From UBA6170 sp942491385 (lineage in GTDB: Bacteria; Chloroflexota; Anaerolineae; Anaerolineales; Anaerolineaceae): a stretch of 64,000 nt of DNA. Shown in pieces: positions 28,766 to 37,118 of this stretch. Numbering within the stretch: position 1 is the first letter of the stretch; every line of letters starts with the position of its first letter. The stretch is taken from positions 372,001 through 436,000 of the forward strand of contig CALOAF010000005.1 in the NCBI GenBank assembly GCA_942491385.1, written 5' to 3'. Position numbers and translations under genes: made by a program. Below the pieces are notes generated by a model. It was not told the origin of the DNA. It did not search any database and worked only from the letters and a program-made list of their open reading frames with translations.

Positions 28766-29306
28766 ATTCTTCCATGAGCCTTTCCGAAATTTCTTGCACT
28801 TGATCGACATTTTTAACCTGAATTGTCTCTCCCCATGGCCAAAGACTCAAAGCCTTTTCCAACAATTTAGGTCGCATGATTAAGATCGCCAGGTTATATT
28901 TCTTTGTTTCAATTGCTTTGATGGCATTTGTCCAACCTTCACCGCGAATTAATTCCAACGGGCCGATCTCATCCACCACCAGTAATTCGGTCGGGACCGC
29001 TTGAGCAAAGACCTGATTTCCCCACGCTAACACCTGCGGATCAAATGTCCAATGGATCGAGTCAACTTCCAGACTATCCGGTTTGTAATCGTGCACAGCC
29101 AGTCTGCGCATTTCTTTTGTGGAAAGATTTTCAACAGCAATACCTATTTTTTTACCCGCTTCCATGATGGCTGGTGAACGTAATCCGCTGATCTGCCAAC
29201 CAAGGTCTTCAAAAGTTTTGATCAGACTGGTACATAAAACCGTTTTACCAGCCCCAATCTCACCACTGATGATCCACAGGTTTCCTTTAAAATCTCTATT
29301 AATCAA
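28755..29306 (-). CDS. THEP1-like P-loop NTPase
   Basis: A 183-aa soluble NTPase related to the THEP1 (nucleoside-triphosphatase) family. The P-loop GEIGAGKT is at 15-22, an LRSPAIMEAGKKIGI segment corresponds to the GFRT-type loop, and LLVVDEIGPLEL near 108-119 is the Walker B, closely matching the family consensus VDEIGPLE. The family hydrolyses NTPs in vitro; its cellular role is unclear. It is a lone gene, convergent and overlapping by 11 bp with the serine hydrolase, and divergent from the histidine kinase. Confidence 0.8.
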   Translation of the reverse strand: MINRDFKGNLWIISGEIGAGKTVLCTSLIKTFEDLGWQISGLRSPAIMEAGKKIGIAVENLSTKEMRRLAVHDYKPDSLEVDSIHWTFDPQVLAWGNQVFAQAVPTELLVVDEIGPLELIRGEGWTNAIKAIETKKYNLAILIMRPKLLEKALSLWPWGETIQVKNVDQVQEISERLMEEFIS

Positions 29307-29470
29307 ACAAGATCTCTTTTCTTCATTATGAGTACGAATAATCGTCCTTAACGATTAAGTAAATTATAACGTCATCCCTGACCATCATTGCCAGCACCTT
29401 GAAAACCCCTAACCCTGCATTTAGAGCACAAAATCGGTCAAAATCAAGTAAAATAATCCAGGAAAGAGAC

Positions 29471-31172
29471 GTGTCAACCAAAATGAGTACGACCGAATTA
29501 ACCAAAGAACAATTACAGGATCGCCTATTGGCGCTCCATAAGGCAAGTTTAGAAATGATTCAGGATATTTCCCTGGAATCCCTGCTCGAACGCATCGCCA
29601 CTCTGGCCTGCGAGCAGGCGGGAGCCCAATATGCTGCCCTGGGTGTTAACAACGACCAGGGACGCGTGGAACAATTTATCCCCATTGGTATGAATGAAGC
29701 TGAAATCGAAACCATGCCCCATCCACCAGTAGGATTAGGATTGATTGGCGCGTTGATGAACAAACGCGATAGTATCCGCCTGCGCGATCTTACTCAGGAC
29801 CCGCGAAGCAGTGGCTTTCCAAAAGGACACCCGCCCATGAACTCTTTTCTGGGTGTACCAATTGCGCTGGGGGATCGTAATCTGGGGCAAATTTATCTTA
29901 CAAACAAGCTGGATGGACCTGAATTTACACCCGAAGATCAATTGATGATCGAAATGTTGGCAGCTTATGCAGCGATTGCCATTTCAAATGCCAGAATGTA
30001 TCGGGGGTTAATACAGCGTGACCGCATCCTCACCCGTAGGAATGAAAATCTGGCACTGCTCAATGAACTATCTTCGACTCTGGCAACTTCTTCCGACATC
30101 GATGAGATTCTGGAAAAAGCGCTCAACCAAATTATGGATTATTTACAACTGGAAGTGGGTGAATTTTTCCTGATGCAGGAAGACCGCCGCAGCCTGAAAC
30201 TCGCCATGCATCACGGTGACATCGTCGATGCCATCTGGCACAACAATTATTTCAAATTAGGAGAGGGTTATGGGGGTAACCGCCAAAGATGGATTACCGC
30301 GCCTGTTGGATTTGCCGATCGATGAAGATATATCAGACCTTAATCCTGTCATTTACGAAAAAAATTTCCGCCAGGTAGCGCTATTACCTTTGCACGGCCG
30401 GCGTGGAATTATTGGTGTGCTGTGCGTCGGGACCTGTCATCCCCAACCATTAGATGAGCTCGAAGTTCAATTTCTGGCTGCCATCAGCTCCTGGGTTGGT
30501 ACCGGCATCGAGAACATGCAACTCAATCTACAGGGACGCCGACTTGCGATTCTGGAAGAACGCGAGCGCATCGGGATGGATTTACACGATGGCATCATTC
30601 AATCCATTTACGCGGTCGGCCTGACATTGGAGCATGCCCGTCTGTTATTAAATGCAGAGCCGGAGGTAGCCCGCCAGCGAATTGAACAATCCATCGCCGA
30701 TCTCAACTCAGCCATTCGCGATATTCGCTCTTACATCCTGGATTTACGTCCGCGCCAATTGCACGATGAAAGCCTGATGAATGGCATCCAACGCTTATCC
30801 ACCGAATTACGCGCCAATACCTTGCTGGAAATTAATCTGCAGGGACCTAGCGATGGGTTTGAGGATCTTACCGAAGCCAATGCAATCGCTCTTTTCCATA
30901 TCTGTCAGGAGGCCATGGCCAATATCGCCAAACATGCCCGCGCGCACAGTGTGGATGTAACCCTCTGGAAAACCCCACAACGGGTGCTGGTAGAAGTCAG
31001 TGATGATGGCCGCGGTTTCGACTTTGAAAACAAGAAATTGAGTATCGGCCATGGGCTTGCCAATATGCTAACCCGTGCCCGCAATGTGGGCGGGGATGTA
31101 GAATTTACCTCAGAACCAGCGTTGGGCACCACCGTTCTGGCCTGGGTGCCATATGACCGCATCCATGAATAA
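29471..31172 (+). CDS. GAF-domain sensor histidine kinase (HisKA_3/NarL-DesK type), one-base frameshift
   Basis: A cytoplasmic two-component sensor with no membrane segment. GAF1 spans residues about 20-180 (EQAGAQYAALGV to the IAISNARMY helix). A second GAF region follows and is split by the frameshift, then HisKA_3 with the phospho-His in ERERIGMDLHDGIIQSIY, and an HATPase_c domain with N-box HICQEAMANIAKHA and G-box DDGRGFD. The break is in a G5 run (30272-30276): removing one G joins GEGYG to VTAKDG in the normal GAF sequence, so a homopolymer error is likely. The GTG at 29471 with AGGAAAGAG upstream is preferred over a TTG at 29399. No response regulator lies nearby. It overlaps menG by 20 bp. 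Confidence 0.82.
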
Positions 31173-31872
31173 GGATCAACAAAAACGAGCCCATTCGGTG
31201 CAGTCCATGTTTGCAAGGATTGCGCCCCGCTACGATTTAATGAACCGACTAATGACGGGTGGGATGGATGTGCGCTTACGCAAACTCGTCATCCAACAGG
31301 CACAACTACCCCCAAGCGGCATGCTATTAGATCTGGGAGCTGGAACCGGCGATCTTGCACAAGAAGCCATTAAACAATACCCAGGTCGCCAGATTTTTGC
31401 CGCCGATTTCACCCTGGGTATGATGCAAGCCGGACAAAAACGTTCCGGACCCAGGGTAGCCTTCACAGCCGCCGACGCGCTGCAAATTCCCTATGCCGCC
31501 AACAGCTTCGATGCAGTCGTTTCGGGTTTTCTTTTAAGGAACGTTGTGGATCTATCCCTGGCACTTGAAGAACATTGGCGCATCCTCAAGCCCGGCGGAA
31601 TCTTTGTCTCGCTGGACACCACCCGGCCTAAGAAATCAATGCTCAGCCCCTTCATCAACTTCCATACGCATCAGGTAATCCCCTTTTTGGGAAAAATGCT
31701 CACCGGAGATCGGGATGCTTATGAATATCTTCCGACCACAACCGATCAATTCCTGTCTGCAGAGGAATTGGTCATCTATCTGGCACGGGCTGGATTTCAG
31801 AAGATTTTATATCAACGGGCCATGTTTAACACGGTTGCTATCCATTGGGCTCAAAAACCAGCATTGGAGTAG
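31153..31872 (+). CDS. menG: Demethylmenaquinone methyltransferase
   Basis: A UbiE/MenG-family enzyme of 239 aa that methylates demethylmenaquinone in the last step of menaquinone synthesis. The N-terminal VQSMFARIAPRYDLMNRLM is the family signature; LLDLGAGTGDLA is SAM motif I, and SGFLLRNVVDL with LKPGGIFVSLD match motifs II and III. It indicates a quinone-based respiratory chain, which fits the cytochrome cluster downstream. The start overlaps the end of the kinase gene by 20 bp, so translation may be coupled; an ATG at 31165 is an alternative. Confidence 0.93.
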   Translation: MTASMNKDQQKRAHSVQSMFARIAPRYDLMNRLMTGGMDVRLRKLVIQQAQLPPSGMLLDLGAGTGDLAQEAIKQYPGRQIFAADFTLGMMQAGQKRSGPRVAFTAADALQIPYAANSFDAVVSGFLLRNVVDLSLALEEHWRILKPGGIFVSLDTTRPKKSMLSPFINFHTHQVIPFLGKMLTGDRDAYEYLPTTTDQFLSAEELVIYLARAGFQKILYQRAMFNTVAIHWAQKPALE

Positions 31873-31931
31873 GCATTGGTTTCAACTTCTCATGCCGGAA
31901 TGGCTGTGGTAGTATAGGAATCACGATCATC

Positions 31932-32693
31932 ATGGAGAAAAATCAGCCAATGAGCAATACTTATTCTGATAAAGCAGCGTTGCGGGGAGAGCCCTCCTAT
32001 ATCTGGCGCGCCGGTCAGGAGCGTCGTCTGCATATGATTCAAAAGGCGGCTGCCGAACGCACCCAGGGAGTAGTCTTCGAAATCGGTGTGGGGTTGGGGG
32101 CTTATCTTTCCCGTCTGGCTGAGAATGCCCAACAAGCACTGGGACTGGATGTGGAACATGAGCGCACCGTCACTGCGCACCAGCTTGTGGATCAGGTAAT
32201 TTGTGGTGTTGGTGAAGATCTACCATTTCCTGCAAACAGCTTTGACTTAATCCTCAGTAATGAGGTCCTTGAACATGTCCAGGACGACCGCAAATCGATC
32301 AAGGAAATGGTGCGGACACTGAAACCCGGCGGTCGAATGACCATCTTTTGCCCCAATCGTGGCTATCCGTTTGAAACACACGGTATCTTCTGGAAGGGGA
32401 ATTATCGCTTTGGGAACATTCCACTGGTTAATTACCTCCCCACTCCCTGGCGCAATCAATTAGTCCCACATGTGCGTGCCTATTCCAGTAGCCAGTTGAA
32501 AAAACTGTTCACCGGTTTGCCGGTGAAATTTATTCAGCGCTCAATCATATTTGGCGCATACGATAATATCATTGCCCGCCGCCCAGGCCTGGGCAAAATA
32601 ATACGGGGCTTCCTGCAATTTCTGGAGAAAACACCTTTTCAGGTGTTAGGGTTATCTCATTTTTGGGTGGTGGAAAAACTGATTCAGGATTAA
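31932..32693 (+). CDS. Class I SAM-dependent methyltransferase
   Basis: A methyltransferase of about 254 aa with motif I FEIGVGLGAYLS, post-I acidic GLDVEHE, LILSNEVLEHV and LKPGGRMTIFCPN. The C-terminal third is basic and hydrophobic and ends FWVVEKLIQD, as in lipid- or glycan-modifying methyltransferases of the UbiG/Methyltransf_11 group; the substrate is not evident. It lies 59 bp after menG. Starts at 31932 or 31950 are both possible; an open frame from 31845 adds low-complexity residues that look non-coding. Confidence 0.78.
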   Translation: MEKNQPMSNTYSDKAALRGEPSYIWRAGQERRLHMIQKAAAERTQGVVFEIGVGLGAYLSRLAENAQQALGLDVEHERTVTAHQLVDQVICGVGEDLPFPANSFDLILSNEVLEHVQDDRKSIKEMVRTLKPGGRMTIFCPNRGYPFETHGIFWKGNYRFGNIPLVNYLPTPWRNQLVPHVRAYSSSQLKKLFTGLPVKFIQRSIIFGAYDNIIARRPGLGKIIRGFLQFLEKTPFQVLGLSHFWVVEKLIQD

Positions 32694-32699
32694 AACAAA

Positions 32700-33599
32700 T
32701 CAGGCTTTGTTCAATACATCCATCCGAAAATCATAAATACCATTTTCCACACTAAATTCTTGCCTACAACCCGGACAAATCAGCACAGGGGGCGTGTCTT
32801 GCAGGGCAGAGTCACATTGTGGACATTTGAAAAATGTTCCGGGTTGGGCCAACGCGCTCGTTCCGACGGCGAGACTTCGGCTGAATACACTCGGGCTGAG
32901 TTGCCAGGCATCTCCACTTAATTGTGCCAGGCTATCCATCCACACCAGGATTTTTAACGGAATTAGTTTCTTAAATAAACCCATACGATAATGAGACACT
33001 GTCAATTGTCTTTGCAATTCAAACCCATTTGTTTCCAGCCAGGTTTTTACCTTGCGCGGGTGGAAATCAAAATTCAAGGCGGCAAATTCAATCGGTTCCA
33101 GTGAGAATGGATTCCATTTTTGTTTCCCAATCAAAAACCGTAAAATGGCTTTCAGGTTTTGCTTGTTCGCATATTCCAGAATAAATACAGCATTTTCCTG
33201 TAAAACGGAGCGCACTTGCTGCAGGGCTTTGGGAGCGTCTGCCATGTGGTGTAAAGTACGGATCATCGTGGCACAGTCAAACAAACCGGTTACAAACGGT
33301 AAGTGATAGACATCTGCGGCGACATAGATATACTGTTCCCCTGTTCCCAACCGGGATTGAGCCTGCTGTAACTGGGTTTTTGAATAATCCAGCAAAACTA
33401 CCCGCTCATAACCGGCATAGCGTGGGGTGTTGCGTCCGGCTCCAGCGCCAAGTTCCAAAAGTAATTTTCCTTTAGTAGGCAGCAAACGCTGTAAAGCAAC
33501 CGCTTCAACTGTATTTTCATAAGCACGGTCAGCCTGATCCCAGAAGCTGGTTTGGTAATCTGATCCTTCATAATTACAAATGGGTGGTTTTTCACTCAT
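32700..33599 (-). CDS. SAM methyltransferase with C-terminal Trm112-like zinc ribbon
   Basis: A protein of about 299 aa. The N-terminal part is a class I methyltransferase (LLLELGAGAGRNTPRYA motif I, VVLLDYSKTQL, CATMIRTLHHMAD). The C-terminal 45 residues carry a zinc ribbon FKCPQCDSAL / VLICPGCRQEF followed by VENGIYDF, which is the layout of Trm112/YcaR-like domains fused to methyltransferases. The ribbon may bind substrate or stabilise the fold. Start MSEKPP at 33599 is preferred; an upstream MILI start at 33611 is possible. It ends 6 bp from the convergent methyltransferase gene and lies just downstream of the SRP RNA on the same strand. Confidence 0.82.
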   Translation of the reverse strand: MSEKPPICNYEGSDYQTSFWDQADRAYENTVEAVALQRLLPTKGKLLLELGAGAGRNTPRYAGYERVVLLDYSKTQLQQAQSRLGTGEQYIYVAADVYHLPFVTGLFDCATMIRTLHHMADAPKALQQVRSVLQENAVFILEYANKQNLKAILRFLIGKQKWNPFSLEPIEFAALNFDFHPRKVKTWLETNGFELQRQLTVSHYRMGLFKKLIPLKILVWMDSLAQLSGDAWQLSPSVFSRSLAVGTSALAQPGTFFKCPQCDSALQDTPPVLICPGCRQEFSVENGIYDFRMDVLNKA

Positions 33600-33623
33600 G
33601 ATAAGTATCAACCTTTTAATAAA

Positions 33624-33733
33624 AATGTCCAGGTAGGGTTCCCGGCGGCACCCAGAGGTACCTCCTTATCGCTGCTTCCTCTCGGATCTGACGAGGTTCA
33701 AAGGTTTCTGCCGCGCCGGCCCCACCCGGACGC
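33624..33733 (-). ncRNA. ffs: Bacterial small signal recognition particle RNA (4.5S type)
   Basis: Read leftward, the apical region contains the conserved SRP domain IV core: GAACCTCGTCAG then ATCC and GAGAGGAAGCAGCGA, matching the universal bacterial GTCAGGTCCGGAAGGAAGCAGC with small changes. The two ends close a long helix: GTCCGGGTGGGG at the 5' side pairs along 12 positions with CCCTACCTGGAC at the 3' side. A run of five T follows. Length of about 110 nt fits the small bacterial form without an Alu domain. It binds Ffh and guides membrane-protein insertion. Confidence 0.92.
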
Positions 33734-33737
33734 CTAT

Positions 33738-33766
33738 AGGATACCTCATCGAGGTCAGATCGTCAA
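33738..33766 (-). promoter_or_regulatory. Sigma-70 promoter of the SRP RNA
   Basis: Read leftward: -35 TTGACG (33766-33761), exactly 17 nt, -10 TATCCT (33743-33738), with the predicted RNA 5' end about 6 nt further on. Placement fits the closing helix of the RNA. Confidence 0.8.
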
Positions 33767-33863
33767 GAAAACCATTCTTCAGAGTGCCATGAGGGTTCAT
33801 TTCAAACCAGTTTAATAAAATCTTTATTCACTCGCAGGTAATATCTCAATAAAAGGGGTTGGA

Positions 33864-33899
33864 GTCTTTCTTGGCGAGCGTACACTCGCCAAGAAAGAC
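33864..33899. repeat. Perfect 15-bp inverted repeat, extragenic palindrome
   Basis: GTCTTTCTTGGCGAG (33864-33878) and CTCGCCAAGAAAGAC (33885-33899) are exact reverse complements around the 6-nt loop CGTACA. It lies between the SRP RNA promoter and the PLP lyase gene. There is no T run on the plus side, so it is not a typical terminator. It may be an operator, a REP-like element or a transcript-end hairpin. Confidence 0.75.
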
Positions 33900-33963
33900 G
33901 GCCCAAAATAATTGAAATGATACACTCGCAGTATAATCTAGATATCATCTATTGGAGGTTGCT

Positions 33964-35193
33964 ATGGAAGCACGAAAGCCGGGAATTTCAACCATCGTCA
34001 CACATCATGCTGAGGAATTCCATGAGCACGGATCTCACATCACCCCAATTTATCAAACTTCCGCCTTTCGTTTTCCGGATGTGGAAACCGGCGCAGCCAT
34101 TTTTCAAAACCAACAACCCGGATACTATTACACGCGTATTGAAAATCCCAACCAACGTCAGGTAGTCAGCAAGATCGCAGCGTTGGAAGCTCTGGATCTT
34201 CCCTCAGAAGATTTATCCGAAACCAGCACCCCTCTGGATGGGCACCTGTTCGCTTCCGGTATGGCGGCCATATCGGCTGCGCTACTGGGTTGTCTGAAGA
34301 GTGGTGAAAAGCTTATCACTCACCAGAATCTATATGGGGCAACCTATTCATTACTCCATCACCTTGTAAATGAAAACAAAATTCAGGTCATCTGGCTTAA
34401 ATCCGGTGATATCACTGAATGGGAACAGGCATTTCATGATCATCCTGATACCCGCCTGGCATACGCGGAAACCCCAACCAATCCAAATCTCTCCCTGGTT
34501 GATCTGCAGGCGGTTGCTCAGATTACTCATCAATATAACGCCTGGTTAATGGTGGATAATACCTTTGCCAGCCCATATTGCCAGCGGCCGTTCAGTTTAG
34601 GGGCAGATATTGTTTTACATTCCACCACCAAATATCTGTGTGGTCATGGTACCGTCATCGGTGGCGTCGTCCTGAGCAGGCACCTGAACTGGGTTAAAGA
34701 ACGACTCTGGAATCAACTCAAACTATATGGTGGATCCCCTTCACCCTTTGACGCCTGGTTGACACATTTGGGGTTGAAGACCTTTGAATTAAGGATGTCT
34801 CGTCATTGTGAGAATGCCAACACCATCGTTCAATGTTTATTAGCACATCCAAAAATTGAACGGGTATTTTATCCAGGGTTATCAGATCACCCTGGCTATG
34901 ACATTGCCAAACGGCAGATGCATGCATTTGGAGGCATGCTAGCCTGTGAACTGAAAGGTGGTTATCAGGCAGGGATTAGTTTTATGAACCAGGTCAAGTT
35001 ATTTGCCTTGGTTCCCACGCTAGGAAATGTTGATTCTCTCATTCAACATCCTGCCAGCATGAGCCATGTCAACGTCCCACGCGAGGATCGCTTGAAAGCC
35101 GGCATCACAGACGGCCTGGTGCGGATGTCTATAGGCATCGAAAACGTGGAAGATCTGCTGGATGATCTCTCACAGGCTTTAGAAAAAATTTAA
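33964..35193 (+). CDS. PLP-dependent Cys/Met metabolism enzyme, methionine gamma-lyase-like
   Basis: A 409-aa fold-type I PLP enzyme. Visible active-site residues: Tyr56-Thr-Arg58 in YYYTRIENP, Asp198 in LMVDNTF, and the Schiff-base Lys223 in HSTTKYLCGHG. The segment LYGATYSLLHH resembles the LYGCTF region of methionine gamma-lyases, but the usual Cys is Ala, so cystathionine gamma-lyase or O-acetylhomoserine sulfhydrylase activity is also possible. An insertion near 80-92 follows ALEALD. The start at 33964 is set by the RBS TTGGAGGTTGCT; an upstream TTG at 33952 is less likely. It is followed 15 bp later by a DUF2804 gene, probably co-transcribed. Confidence 0.85.
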   Translation: MEARKPGISTIVTHHAEEFHEHGSHITPIYQTSAFRFPDVETGAAIFQNQQPGYYYTRIENPNQRQVVSKIAALEALDLPSEDLSETSTPLDGHLFASGMAAISAALLGCLKSGEKLITHQNLYGATYSLLHHLVNENKIQVIWLKSGDITEWEQAFHDHPDTRLAYAETPTNPNLSLVDLQAVAQITHQYNAWLMVDNTFASPYCQRPFSLGADIVLHSTTKYLCGHGTVIGGVVLSRHLNWVKERLWNQLKLYGGSPSPFDAWLTHLGLKTFELRMSRHCENANTIVQCLLAHPKIERVFYPGLSDHPGYDIAKRQMHAFGGMLACELKGGYQAGISFMNQVKLFALVPTLGNVDSLIQHPASMSHVNVPREDRLKAGITDGLVRMSIGIENVEDLLDDLSQALEKI

Positions 35194-35208
35194 TCATTTG
35201 AGGGAAAA

Positions 35209-36243
35209 ATGGAAAAACAAATCACTCAAACTGGGCCATTGCTCAAACCGAATGGAGCATTAGCCGTAAGAGGTTGGTCTCACCAGCCATTATTGGATGC
35301 CAATCTGGAAAATGTCAATTTTTATAAACTCAAATTTCTGCAGCCATTACGGCTCAAACGCTGGGATTATTATGGCCTAACCACAAAAACTCACTACTTT
35401 TCATTCACGGTATCCGATATTGGCTATCTTGGCATGGTGTTCGCCTATGTGATTGACTTTGAAAACAAATCCATGCATGAAGAAACCCTGGCAATCCCAT
35501 TTGCAGCGGGTGTGAATATTGCTCGCAACAGCATCGAAGGGATTACTGAATATCAAAATAAAAAAGCAAAACTTCGCTTCAGCACAGCCAACGACCAAAG
35601 AAAACTTTCGATTGCCTGGAAAAATTTTTTCCAGAATAAAGATTTGAACGCAGAGTTGGAGCTTCACCAACCCTCCGGACATGAATCGATGAACCTGGTC
35701 ATCCCGATTGAAACAAACCGGTTTTATTTTAACCGCAAAATTAATTGCCTGCCTGCGCAGGGGTGGGTGGAATATCACGGTCAACGCTTTGATATCGCTC
35801 CTGACGCTGCTTTAGGAAATCTGGATTGGGGGCGCGGGGTCTGGGCTTACGATTCTTTCTGGGTGTGGGCTTCCGCCTCTGGGTTTACAGCAAACCGGCA
35901 AACCATTGGATTAAATATGGGATACGGCTTTGGTGATACCAGTGCTGCCTCGGAGAATGCTTTTATCCTGGATGGAAAAATTCATAAAATAGGAAAACTG
36001 GAGTTTCAATATAACCCTGAGGACTTCATGCAACCCTGGCAGATGGTTTCAGAAGATCAGCGTCTGAACCTGACATTCACACCTTTTTTCGACCGCCAAG
36101 CCAAAACAGATGTAAAAATTTTAAATTCTGAGGTTCATCAATTATTTGGTAAATACACCGGCACACTGGTTACGGATGAAGGCAAAACGATTGAGATCCA
36201 GGATTTGATCGGATTTGCAGAAGAACACCACGCTCGCTGGTAA
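35209..36243 (+). CDS. DUF2804 domain-containing protein
   Basis: A 344-aa soluble protein matching the DUF2804 pattern. It begins with a short GPLLKPNGALAVRGWSHQP segment, has KRWDYYGLTT, and later a conserved ALGNLDWGRGVWAYDSFWVW motif near 200-219. The family is rich in beta strands and resembles lipocalin-like or AttH-like folds; its function is unknown. It follows the PLP lyase by 15 bp with GAGGGAAAA as RBS, so the two are likely an operon, although no functional link is known. Confidence 0.85.
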   Translation: MEKQITQTGPLLKPNGALAVRGWSHQPLLDANLENVNFYKLKFLQPLRLKRWDYYGLTTKTHYFSFTVSDIGYLGMVFAYVIDFENKSMHEETLAIPFAAGVNIARNSIEGITEYQNKKAKLRFSTANDQRKLSIAWKNFFQNKDLNAELELHQPSGHESMNLVIPIETNRFYFNRKINCLPAQGWVEYHGQRFDIAPDAALGNLDWGRGVWAYDSFWVWASASGFTANRQTIGLNMGYGFGDTSAASENAFILDGKIHKIGKLEFQYNPEDFMQPWQMVSEDQRLNLTFTPFFDRQAKTDVKILNSEVHQLFGKYTGTLVTDEGKTIEIQDLIGFAEEHHARW

Positions 36244-36256
36244 ACGTGGAAACTAT

Positions 36257-36751
36257 TTACGCCAGCATTTCAAAAATGAGCTGGTCTGTCACCAGATCCA
36301 GAATAGCAACACTGCGACGCTGTTTCTGTGCACCACCTAAGGCACCAGGGTTGATCAGTCTGGTATTGCCCATGCGCTGATCCATCCTCAAATGTGTATG
36401 GCCAGTAAATATGTAATCTAATTTACCGCTACTGATCATTTCATCGTTGACATTCATCAGGTGTCCATGAGTAACCGCTACCTTTTTGCCACCCAACTCC
36501 CCTTCATAAACATACCCAGCAAAATTGCCTGAATTGTATGCTTTTATGAGCGACTTGATTTCACCCGTAGCAAAATCACAATTGCCAAATGTGTAAATAA
36601 GTGGATATTCGCAGAACCATTCAATCACCTCAACTGTTGTGGCATCCCCACAAAAAATTAGAGTATCAGGTTGATGGCGCTCAAAAATGGCCACTGCTTT
36701 TTGAATATTTTGGTGATCATTATGGGTATCCGATAAAATGCCTATTTTCAT
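36257..36751 (-). CDS. YfcE/MJ0936-family metallophosphodiesterase
   Basis: A 164-aa calcineurin-like phosphodiesterase. The metal ligands are visible: SDTHND (7-12), CGDAT, FGNCD, THGHLMNV and GHTHLRMDQ, in the standard order. The family cleaves phosphodiesters in vitro, and the natural substrate is usually unknown. It is convergent with the DUF2804 gene (13-bp gap). ATG at 36751. Confidence 0.9.
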   Translation of the reverse strand: MKIGILSDTHNDHQNIQKAVAIFERHQPDTLIFCGDATTVEVIEWFCEYPLIYTFGNCDFATGEIKSLIKAYNSGNFAGYVYEGELGGKKVAVTHGHLMNVNDEMISSGKLDYIFTGHTHLRMDQRMGNTRLINPGALGGAQKQRRSVAILDLVTDQLIFEMLA

Positions 36752-37118
36752 TTTTCACCGATTCAATTATATCCTTACAAAACATGAAATGAAAAATATC
36801 CTCTTCTATTAATCCTGAAAAATTGATCACATTCCTCTTGAAATAAATATTGGTGGTTAAAGCCCATAGAGGCATACACCTTATTTGTGACAAATTGCGC
36901 AAATTACTCATTTTTTTATTTCATTGTAAATAATAATTTACATTAATATTTTTTTGTAATCCAATATTGACAAAATTGGTCTACTTTCTAATATTGTTTT
37001 AATATAAGAAAATTGATATACTTGGGACATTCTAATCTAATTTTAATCCTGGAGGTGATAAAAAAAAATATAACAGTATATCCCTATTTCTATTTTGTAA
37101 TCAATTGAGGAGAGATCT
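36752..37118 (+). promoter_or_regulatory. Promoter region of the multihaem cytochrome cluster
   Basis: An AT-rich spacer of 367 bp. A sigma-70 type promoter fits at 36967-36994: TTGACA, 16 nt, TAATAT. It leaves a leader of about 115 nt. An orphan GGAGGTGATA at 37051, with no start codon after it, precedes the true RBS GAGGAGAG next to ATG 37119. The orphan site may mark a decayed leader peptide. No further gene is seen. Confidence 0.6.

Noticed and set aside
33780..33963. SAM or T-box riboswitch before the PLP lyase gene
   Set aside because: No conserved riboswitch core is visible; only the 15-bp palindrome is present.
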